This document shows, piece after piece, positions 17,881 through 24,469 of a stretch of DNA of 64,000 nucleotides; within the stretch, counting starts at the first letter, position 1, and the number at the start of each line of letters is the position of its first letter. Source of the stretch: Gluconacetobacter liquefaciens (lineage in GTDB: Bacteria > Pseudomonadota > Alphaproteobacteria > Acetobacterales > Acetobacteraceae). The stretch is taken from contig NZ_QQAW01000007.1 of NCBI RefSeq assembly GCF_003350405.1, forward strand, positions 124,001 to 188,000, in the 5' to 3' direction. The notes under the pieces are model-generated. The model did not search any database. It saw nothing but the letters and a program-made list of their open reading frames with translations, and was not told the DNA's origin. The translations under genes and the position numbers were made by a program.

Positions 17881-19025
17881 CCGGCCGTCCAGCCCTCTCG
17901 CCTTCCCGGCAGTGCCCAGACCCAGGCGGGCATGACGCGCTGATGCGGTGGCTGGCGAGTCGGGCCGACAGCGCCGAGACGGATCCCGCGGGCCTCGCGC
18001 CCGAGATCGACGCCATCCGACAGGTCGGCCTGCTGGCAGCCTGTCTTCCGCATAGCGAAGGCGGGGAGGGGCTGGGGCTCGGCGTGGAGGCCGCACACGA
18101 TACATGCACATTGTTGCGGCGGCTGGGCCACGCGAATCTCTCGGTCGCCCGGCTGTTCGAGGGGCATATGAATGCGGTGAAACTGCTGCATCTGTATGGT
18201 GGCCCGAATGTGTGGGAGCGCGTTGCGCCGGCGATCGGGGACGGTGCTCTGCTCGGTGTCTGGGGCGCGGACGGCCCCCGTCCGCTTCGCGGCTTCCGTG
18301 CCGGCGGCCGCCTGCGGCTGCAAGGTGAGAAAATCTTCGCCTCCGGCCTGGGGTTTGTCCATTTCGCGGTCGTGACTCTGCGCGACGGGAACGACGATGA
18401 CGGACCATCCCGGCTCGCGCTGGTCGATGTATCCGATAGTGCCCGTCAGGATCTCTCCGCCTGGAAAGCATCGGGGATGCGCGCCACGGCCTCGGGCCGT
18501 TTCGATTTTACCGGACTGGAGATCGACGCCGATCACCTCGTCGGCCAGCCGGGAGATTATATGCGCGAGCCATATTTCGAGGGCGGCATCTGGCGCTATT
18601 GTGCGGCCCATCTCGGCGGGGCGGAGGCGTTGGTCGATCTCTGGCGCGACGCCCTGACCAGCCGTGGCCGGCTGGATAACCCAATGCAGCTTGCCCGTTA
18701 TGCGCGGGCAGTCGCCCTCTGCCATGCCATGGCAAGCTTGCTGCGGGACACGGCCCAGACCGTCGAAGCCGTGGCAGCGAAGCCGCAGGACATGATCAAC
18801 GAAGCGGTCGCTGCCGCCCTGCTGGCACGCCAGTTCGTGGAGGAAAGCTGCGTCCAGATACTCCAGCTTGCGGAGAAATCCCTGGGCACCGCTGCCTATG
18901 TCACCGGCACTCCGATCGAACGCATCCGGCGCGACCTGTCGATGTTTCTGCGCCAGGCCACGCCCGACGCCAAACTGCTCAAGGCAGGCCGCCTGCTGAC
19001 CGGCGCGCAGGGGGCGCCGTGGTGA
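17877..19025 (+). CDS. Acyl-CoA dehydrogenase-fold flavoprotein
   Basis: About 382 residues with the three-part acyl-CoA dehydrogenase fold: an N-terminal helical domain (GLLAACLPHSEGGEGLGLGV), a central beta domain (GRLRLQGEKIFASGLGFVHF) and a C-terminal helical bundle. The C-terminal motif reads LAEKSLGTAAYVTGTPIERI then RRDLSMFLRQATPDAK. The FAD-contact arginines are kept, but the IYEGT-type loop that carries the catalytic Glu of classical dehydrogenases is not seen. It could therefore be a monooxygenase or a desaturase-like member rather than a beta-oxidation enzyme. Coupled by ATGA to the glycosyltransferase and overlapping the next gene. Confidence 0.8.
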   Translation: MTGRPALSPSRQCPDPGGHDALMRWLASRADSAETDPAGLAPEIDAIRQVGLLAACLPHSEGGEGLGLGVEAAHDTCTLLRRLGHANLSVARLFEGHMNAVKLLHLYGGPNVWERVAPAIGDGALLGVWGADGPRPLRGFRAGGRLRLQGEKIFASGLGFVHFAVVTLRDGNDDDGPSRLALVDVSDSARQDLSAWKASGMRATASGRFDFTGLEIDADHLVGQPGDYMREPYFEGGIWRYCAAHLGGAEALVDLWRDALTSRGRLDNPMQLARYARAVALCHAMASLLRDTAQTVEAVAAKPQDMINEAVAAALLARQFVEESCVQILQLAEKSLGTAAYVTGTPIERIRRDLSMFLRQATPDAKLLKAGRLLTGAQGAPW

Positions 19026-19765
19026 CGCCCTTTGCCGAGGGCGCGATCGTCCGGGCCGGACGGCAGGCCCGCACCATCGCGATCGCGGCACTGGCCGGCC
19101 CCGGCAACGTGCTGGTGCTGGCGCCGCATCCCGATGACGAATCGCTGGGTTGCGGCGCCGCCGTCGCGGCCGCCAGCCGTGCCGGCAAGGATGTGCTGGT
19201 CGTCGCGCTCACCGATGGCCGGCTGTCGCACCCCCATTCGCGGCTCTTTCCACCCGGCAGGCTGATTGCCCTCCGCCAGGCTGAACTGCGCGAAGCCGTA
19301 CGCATTCTGACGCAGGGCACCGGCAAGACGTTCCTGCTCGGCTTCCCCGACCAGGGCGCGCCCGCAACCCCGGCCGACCGCGCGGCGGTAAGCAACCGGC
19401 TGCTGCATCTGATCGACACCCACACCGTAAGCGCGCTCTGGACGACCTGGGAGAAAGACCCGCACCCCGATCACCGCTGCGCCGCCGCGATCGGCCGCGC
19501 GGTCGCCCATGCGCGTCCCGGCCTCAAACTGTGGCGCTATCCGGTCTGGGGCCGTTTCATCGAGGACACCCCGGAGGCGGAAGATGTTCTCTACCGTTTC
19601 GACAGCACCGCGCTCCAACCCGAAAAACGCGCGGCCATCGACGCGCATCGATCCCAGATGACGGCGCTCATCCCCGACGATCCCGATGGCTTCGTCATGG
19701 ACCCGCAGGCACGGCGCCATTTCCTCGAAAGTCCGGAATTGTTCATTGGGGACGGTCATGTCTGA
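19019..19765 (+). CDS. PIG-L (LmbE) family zinc deacetylase
   Basis: About 248 residues of the PIG-L family, which removes the N-acetyl group from GlcNAc-containing substrates (as in GPI anchors, mycothiol and bacillithiol). The zinc motif HPDDE is at about residues 37-41 (LVLAPHPDDESLGCG) and the second metal motif is HPDHR near residue 148. No signal peptide or membrane helix, so it is cytosolic. Two adjacent GTG codons (19019, 19022) can serve as start; both overlap the stop of the previous gene. The deacetylase gives the clearest chemical clue of the cassette: an N-acetylated sugar substrate. Confidence 0.88.
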   Translation: MVTPFAEGAIVRAGRQARTIAIAALAGPGNVLVLAPHPDDESLGCGAAVAAASRAGKDVLVVALTDGRLSHPHSRLFPPGRLIALRQAELREAVRILTQGTGKTFLLGFPDQGAPATPADRAAVSNRLLHLIDTHTVSALWTTWEKDPHPDHRCAAAIGRAVAHARPGLKLWRYPVWGRFIEDTPEAEDVLYRFDSTALQPEKRAAIDAHRSQMTALIPDDPDGFVMDPQARRHFLESPELFIGDGHV

Positions 19766-20372
19766 ACGGACCGCCCGGTTCGACCGGCTCTATGCCGGCG
19801 ATATCGACCCGTGGCAGTTCCGCAGTTCGGTCTATGAGAGGGATAAATACCGGGCGACCATGGATGCCCTGCCGCGGCCGCGTTACGCCCTCGCGATCGA
19901 AGCCGGCTGCTCGATCGGCGAACTGACGCGGCTGCTGTCCTGGCGCTGCGATCGTGTGATCGGCATCGACGTCTCGTCAATCGCGCTGGAAGAAGCGGTG
20001 CGACGCAATGCGGATCGGCCGAACACCACCTTCCGCCAGGGCGAATTGCCTGCCGCGTGGGCCGCCGAATATCCGGTTGACCTGATCGTGCTGTCGGAAG
20101 TCCTGTATTTCCTCGCGCCGCAGGAAATCGAAGACCTCGCGAACCGGGTCGCGGCGCACTGGTGCCCCGGCGGCGATTGCGTGCTCGTCAATTATCTCGG
20201 CCCCACGGCGGAGGCCCTGCAAGGGGCCGAGGCAGCGGATCTCTTCATTGCGGCCATGACGGCGCAGCCTGACGTCCGATCCACCATCAGAGTGACGAAA
20301 GACCGATACCGGCTCGATCTTCTGACGCGCGGCATATCGCCGCCAGCATACGCCGCCGGATCAGGCCGCTGA
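19758..20372 (+). CDS. NodS-like SAM-dependent methyltransferase
   Basis: About 204 residues, class I Rossmann methyltransferase resembling NodS, which N-methylates the deacetylated glucosamine of Nod factors. The SAM motif I is AIEAGCSIGELTRLL, motif II is GIDVSSIALEEAVRR, and DLIVLSEVLYFL matches motif IV of the NodS group. The start DRLYAGDIDPWQFRSSVYER is also NodS-like. The ATG at 19758 overlaps the deacetylase stop. Following a deacetylase, it probably methylates the freed amine. The last 86 bases overlap the end of a convergent gene. Confidence 0.86.
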   Translation: MSERTARFDRLYAGDIDPWQFRSSVYERDKYRATMDALPRPRYALAIEAGCSIGELTRLLSWRCDRVIGIDVSSIALEEAVRRNADRPNTTFRQGELPAAWAAEYPVDLIVLSEVLYFLAPQEIEDLANRVAAHWCPGGDCVLVNYLGPTAEALQGAEAADLFIAAMTAQPDVRSTIRVTKDRYRLDLLTRGISPPAYAAGSGR

Positions 20373-20883
20373 CCGGGCGGATCAGATACCAGTAGGGCGT
20401 AAAAAGGCGCCTAGCCCTGGCGGTGACGCAGAAAACGCGCGTCTCTGTCACCAGCCTGCGTCGATGGCCTGGCCCAGGGTGCAGGGTAAAGCCAAGCACG
20501 AGCTTGCAGACGTCATCCTGCCGATCGGCCTGGAAGATCGCAGGTGCGGGAATCGCGCAAAGTCCATAGTCCGCCTGCCAGAATGCACCGATCAGGCCGT
20601 AGACGATCGCCGTGTCGTCCCTCCGTTCGAGCAACGTGAAATCGCTGCGATCCAGAGGGCGTCCCTGCGTTTGGCCCAAGAGCCGGGCCGGCACTTCCCG
20701 CAGCCGGATCGCCATGCGGGTCAGCCGGTCATCCTGAGTGCGATAGGCGGCTACCGCATTCATGATGCGCCGAGCCGGCGCGGCGATGTCGATATGATGC
20801 CGTTCGCTGAAATCGAAACGCGGAACGAACTGATCCAGCGGGTTCATCATTCCGGCAGACGATATCCATCGCCGCGGTGCCAT
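20287..20883 (-). CDS. START/SRPBCC-like protein of unknown function
   Basis: About 198 residues. I recognise only the pattern of a START-like family: FDFSERHHIDIAAPARRIMN at the N-terminus, DFTLLERRDDTAIVYGLIGA in the core, VTETRVFC and the terminal YWYLIRPVSGLIRRRMLAAI. Probably a lipid- or hydrophobe-binding cytosolic protein. The ATG at 20883 has GGGAGG eight bases upstream. It follows the phosphohexomutase on the same strand and its 3-prime end overlaps the convergent methyltransferase gene by 86 bases, which is unusual in this otherwise tidy region. Confidence 0.6.
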   Translation of the reverse strand: MAPRRWISSAGMMNPLDQFVPRFDFSERHHIDIAAPARRIMNAVAAYRTQDDRLTRMAIRLREVPARLLGQTQGRPLDRSDFTLLERRDDTAIVYGLIGAFWQADYGLCAIPAPAIFQADRQDDVCKLVLGFTLHPGPGHRRRLVTETRVFCVTARARRLFTPYWYLIRPVSGLIRRRMLAAICRASEDRAGIGLSSL

Positions 20884-20889
20884 CCCGAT

Positions 20890-20909
20890 GGCCTCCCGAT
20901 CGGGAGGCC
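20890..20909. repeat. Perfect 20-base palindrome containing a ribosome site
   Basis: Self-complementary sequence made of GGCCTCCCGA and its complement, located between the phosphohexomutase stop (20926) and the start codon of the START-like gene (20883). No T run follows on either strand. On the reverse strand the right half includes the GGGAGG ribosome site of the START-like gene, so a hairpin would hide it. Confidence 0.6.
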
Positions 20910-20925
20910 GTTCAACAGCTTTCCT

Positions 20926-22398
20926 TCAATGCTCTTTCCACACGCTCACGGCGCCGATGCCCGTCTTCAGCAGGTCCGCCGCCCGTTCGGGGGTGTCGGC
21001 TTCGACATAGACGCGCAGTTCCGGTGCGTTGCCCGAGGGGCGCAGATGGATGATCTCGTTATTGGCGAACGTCATGCGCAACCCGTCCGTCTGGTCGACA
21101 TGCGCCAGATCTTCGGCTTTCTCGATGAAGCCCAGCCCCATCGCGCCTTCGGCCGGGGTTCGGCTGAGCGTCTCGATTTCCGCCAGGCTCTGCGCGGTCG
21201 GCATGTTCACCAGCCGATCGCTGAGCGTGAAGCGTGGCGGCAGGGTGGCAACGAGGGCGGCAAGGCTGGTGTTCGCCCGGCGGGCGGCGACCAGGGCGCA
21301 CAGCATCGGCAGCACGGAATCGCGCGTGGGCAGGGCGTCGAGAGTCCGGCCGTCCTGCGCAATGCCGGTGGCCAGCAGAAAGCCGCCATTGGCTTCATAG
21401 CCCACGGAAGGCGTAATCCCGGCCTCGGCTGCGTCGGTCATGGCGGCGACGACGAAAGGCGAGCCGATGCGCGTGCGCCGGACATCGCGTGCAAAGCCGC
21501 TTTTCTCCAGCGCCGTATTGCTGCTGACCGGGGTGGTCACGGCCGCCGCACCGAGGAAGCGGGCGGCCAGAATGCCCAGCACGTCGCCTCGCAGCCAGTT
21601 GCCCTGCGCGTCGGCCAGCAGCGGCCGGTCGGAATCACCGTCGGTCGTCAGGATGGCATCCAGCTTGCCGTCCGCCGCCCATTCACGGGCCAGCACCGCA
21701 TCCTCGGGGCGCACGGCCTCGGTATCGACGGGGATGAAGCTCGTCGAACGGCCCAGCGGCACGGCTGTTCCGCCCAGGGCCTCGACGATCAGCATCAGCA
21801 CATCGCGCCCGACGGCGGAATGCTGATAGACCCCCAGCCGCAGCCCGGCCAGCGCGTCAGGGCCGAAGAACGCGCGATAGCGCGCGACATAGCCCGGTAC
21901 GACATCCGTCAGGTCGGGCATGTCGACGGATGCGACCAGCACGCCATCGGCATCGAACCAGCCTTCGGGCAGCGCCACATCCTGCGTTCGCATGGCCGCT
22001 TCGTCGGATTTGAGGAATTCGCCACGCGCGCGGTTGAACTTGATGCCGTTGCGGTCGGCCGGGATATGGCTGCCGGTGACCATCAGCGACGGATAGCCCT
22101 GCGCGAAGGCATGCAGGCACAGGGCGGGCGTGGGCACATAACCGCAGAAGACCGGCTTGCCCTCCATATGCTCGATGGCGGCCACGCAGGCCCGCAGGAT
22201 GCGCGGCGTACTGGGGCGCAGGTCGCCCGCCACCGCGACGGGCGTTCCGGGGGCGAATTCGCCAAGCGAGGCAAGATGCCGGAGATAGCCGACCGTATAG
22301 GCGAAGCAGACCGCGTCCGTCATCGCGGTGACCAGGCCACGGGCGCCACTGGTGCCAAAGGCGACCCCGGACTGTTCCATCCATTCGGCTATTTTCAT
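20926..22398 (-). CDS. Phosphomannomutase/phosphoglucomutase-family phosphohexomutase
   Basis: About 490 residues of the alpha-D-phosphohexomutase superfamily, interconverting hexose 1- and 6-phosphates. GTSGARG marks the start of domain 1. The active-site phosphoserine lies in VTGSHIPADRNGIKF (TGSH in place of the usual TASH), the metal loop is TTDGDSDRPLL, and GYEANGGFLLA is the sugar-binding loop; the C-terminal domain ends with RPSGNAPELRVYVEA, the phosphate-binding loop. The ATG at 22398 is preferred over an upstream TTG. It likely feeds mannose- or glucose-nucleotide supply for polysaccharides. Substrate preference cannot be read from sequence. Confidence 0.9.
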   Translation of the reverse strand: MKIAEWMEQSGVAFGTSGARGLVTAMTDAVCFAYTVGYLRHLASLGEFAPGTPVAVAGDLRPSTPRILRACVAAIEHMEGKPVFCGYVPTPALCLHAFAQGYPSLMVTGSHIPADRNGIKFNRARGEFLKSDEAAMRTQDVALPEGWFDADGVLVASVDMPDLTDVVPGYVARYRAFFGPDALAGLRLGVYQHSAVGRDVLMLIVEALGGTAVPLGRSTSFIPVDTEAVRPEDAVLAREWAADGKLDAILTTDGDSDRPLLADAQGNWLRGDVLGILAARFLGAAAVTTPVSSNTALEKSGFARDVRRTRIGSPFVVAAMTDAAEAGITPSVGYEANGGFLLATGIAQDGRTLDALPTRDSVLPMLCALVAARRANTSLAALVATLPPRFTLSDRLVNMPTAQSLAEIETLSRTPAEGAMGLGFIEKAEDLAHVDQTDGLRMTFANNEIIHLRPSGNAPELRVYVEADTPERAADLLKTGIGAVSVWKEH

Positions 22399-22506
22399 GC
22401 GGGATTCTCTCAAAAAACGACGATCCAGACGGGCGTCTGGGCATCCATTTTCGGCAAACGTATGGCGCAGGACCGGTTTCCCTTCATCAATGGCCTTTCT
22501 GTACCA

Positions 22507-22916
22507 TCAGCGGGAAAAAGCGTCCATTCCCGGGGCCGGCAGCAGGCGGCTCGGCCAGCCGATGCGGACAAGCAGGTCGTCCGGACCATTGAGGGCGAAT
22601 TCGTACATGCCCCACTCGGTATGGCGGGCCGCCTTCACCGGGCCGAGAATGGCGTCCCCCGCCGCCTGGGCGAGTTGATCGACATGGGGCGTGGACAGAT
22701 AGACGAGACGCCGAACGGGTTTCGGCCGGGCACCACCCATCCGGGCACGGCGGGCTGGAGGTGAATCGCGGCACCTTCCCGGTTGGACAGGATGCGATAA
22801 TCCCCATCCCCGTCGGCCGGCCCGAAAAACCCCAGCCTGTTCCACCAGCGTTCGGCCGCGTCGATGTCGTTGCAGGGAATGATTGCGCTGATGCGGCAGT
22901 CAGGCGGCGTGTCCAT
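22507..22916 (-). pseudogene. VOC/glyoxalase-fold protein with a frameshift
   Basis: The start MDTPPDCRISAIIPCNDIDA and WWNRLGFFGPADGDGDYRIL are a normal vicinal-oxygen-chelate N-terminus. The matching C-terminal half (RRLVYLSTPHVDQLAQAAGD, then WGMYEFALNGPDDLLVRIG) is in another frame. The change falls at about 22730-22750 (after HLQPAVPGW); the span is 410 bases, not a multiple of three. Either a real inactivating indel or a sequence error. Intact versions resemble bleomycin-resistance-type proteins. It is the third gene after uspA and crcB, its ATG overlapping the crcB TAA by one base. Confidence 0.72.
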
Positions 22917-23341
22917 TACGATTCTCCCGATCCGCTTGCGGGGGGTGGCGGGTTGAGCGCTTGAGCGGCAACGTACCCGGCGGTCACGCTTGCCATGCCC
23001 AGTGTGATGGAGAGCACGATATTCAGCGCCGCCCGCCCCGGCGCCCCACCGCGCAGCAGGTCCAGCGTCTGGAGCGTGAATGATGAAAAGGTGGTGTACC
23101 CCCCGCAGATGCCGACCATGAACATCAATCGGGCGGTATCCGACACCTGGAAGCGCGCATTGCCCAGCGTCAGCGTGCCGAAGAACGCGATGGCGAACGA
23201 TCCGGACATGTTGATCAGGATCGTACCCCAGGGGAGGGTCTGGCTGATGCGCGCGGTCGCCAGACCAATCCAGTAGCGCATCAGGGTTCCGCACGCTCCG
23301 GCAAGGGCGATGCCAAGGGTCGTCAAGAGGTTGGAGGTCAT
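22916..23341 (-). CDS. crcB: Fluoride ion channel CrcB/Fluc
   Basis: A 141-residue, four-helix protein of the Fluc family, which forms dual-topology dimers in the inner membrane and exports fluoride. Signature elements are GACGTLMRYWIG, the pore Asn in GTILINMSGSFAIAF, and GICGGYTTFSSFTLQTLDLL with the Phe-box and central sodium site. The ATG at 23341 overlaps the stop of the universal stress gene (ATGA). I did not find a convincing fluoride riboswitch before the operon. Confidence 0.93.
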   Translation of the reverse strand: MTSNLLTTLGIALAGACGTLMRYWIGLATARISQTLPWGTILINMSGSFAIAFFGTLTLGNARFQVSDTARLMFMVGICGGYTTFSSFTLQTLDLLRGGAPGRAALNIVLSITLGMASVTAGYVAAQALNPPPPASGSGES

Positions 23342-24186
23342 GCCGTAAGGTCTTCGATGCCGTGATGACAGGTAAGGATGGGCAGCGTGGCGTGCGCGAG
23401 CAGGTCGCGCGTAGGGCCGCCGAACAGCCATTCGACAAAGCGCGCGTGGGTATAGGCGCCCATCATCAGCAGGTCGCCCCCGGCCGCCAGTGCATGCGCG
23501 CGGATCTCCTCGCCGAGCCTGTCACGCGGGGCGACGAACCGGTCGATCGTGACCGGAATACCGCGCGCGATCAATTCACCGACCAACTCCGGTGGCGCTT
23601 CGGACGTATCGTGTTCCGCGCCGATCACGAAGGTGACGTGCCCGGCCGTGTTCAGAAGCGGGCGGGCCGTATCCAGTACCCGGTCGAGGGCGGGCGAGGG
23701 ATGCCATGCGACGACAGGGCGCTGGCCGACGGTCGGGTAAGCCTGCAAGGGAGCGATGAGAACCAGTGCCACGGCATCGTACAGCGCGCCGTCCAAGGCC
23801 TGCCCGATATCGTCCCGATCCCCGGCGCAGGGGCGACTGATGACCACCAGATCGGCATTCCGCGCTTCCTGGGCCACGATCCTTCGGATATCGCCCGCGA
23901 TCTCGACCCAACTCGCCTGGGCGACCACCGGGTGGCTGGCCGCACCGATCCACGCCCGGGCGATGCTCTGTAGCCGCTCCGCGCGCAAGGTGACCTGCCG
24001 AGCGAAGGCGCCGCGTTGGGCTGGCGTCGGAATTCCTTCGTCGGGTGCCTGGAAGGCCGGATCAGTCGCGCGCTTGGGATGAAGCAGCCGGATCTCCTGC
24101 CCGCCCAGCCGCCGGGCCAGTTCCCCGGCGGCCTGAAGCGTGAACAGGGCCGTTTCCGGCCGGTCCAGAATGGCAAGTATCCGCAT
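23338..24186 (-). CDS. Universal stress protein (UspA family)
   Basis: A 282-residue protein of tandem Usp layout. The N-terminal half begins MRILAILDRPETALFTLQAA and keeps the strand order but lacks a clear nucleotide loop. The C-terminal half has the ATP-binding pattern in LMMGAYTHARFVEWLFGGPT followed by RDLLAHATLPILTCH. Probably a cytosolic ATP-binding stress protein. It is the first gene of a three-gene operon with crcB and the frameshifted VOC gene. Confidence 0.87.
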   Translation of the reverse strand: MRILAILDRPETALFTLQAAGELARRLGGQEIRLLHPKRATDPAFQAPDEGIPTPAQRGAFARQVTLRAERLQSIARAWIGAASHPVVAQASWVEIAGDIRRIVAQEARNADLVVISRPCAGDRDDIGQALDGALYDAVALVLIAPLQAYPTVGQRPVVAWHPSPALDRVLDTARPLLNTAGHVTFVIGAEHDTSEAPPELVGELIARGIPVTIDRFVAPRDRLGEEIRAHALAAGGDLLMMGAYTHARFVEWLFGGPTRDLLAHATLPILTCHHGIEDLTA

Positions 24187-24469
24187 CGCCGCCCCCTCAG
24201 CGCTTCCAGCGCAGGACGATATGTATCATCCCATGGCGGAAACGGGTGCGCGTTCCAGAACGTGCGTAGGGGCGATCAGAGTGCATGAACAGATTCCTCC
24301 CATCATGCCCTTTCGGGCCGGGTAGGAATCATCAGCCTCGACGGCGAGGCGGTTCGACCCGGATTGGGTCAGGCAGAATCCATTGCCAGACCCAATGTGG
24401 CCACCGGGACCACGGGTCTGTCAAGGGTGCGGGCTGACGGCGCGTTTCCGCCTCCGCCAGCCGCGCGGA

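Noticed and set aside
20464-22764. A 766-codon forward frame opposite the phosphohexomutase.
   Set aside because: Composition is Gln/Arg/His-rich without motifs, whereas the reverse strand encodes every phosphohexomutase loop.
22916-24300. A fluoride (crcB) riboswitch upstream of the uspA-crcB operon.
   Set aside because: I could not find the conserved pseudoknot pieces in the 24187-24469 region; an Infernal search with the crcB covariance model would settle it.
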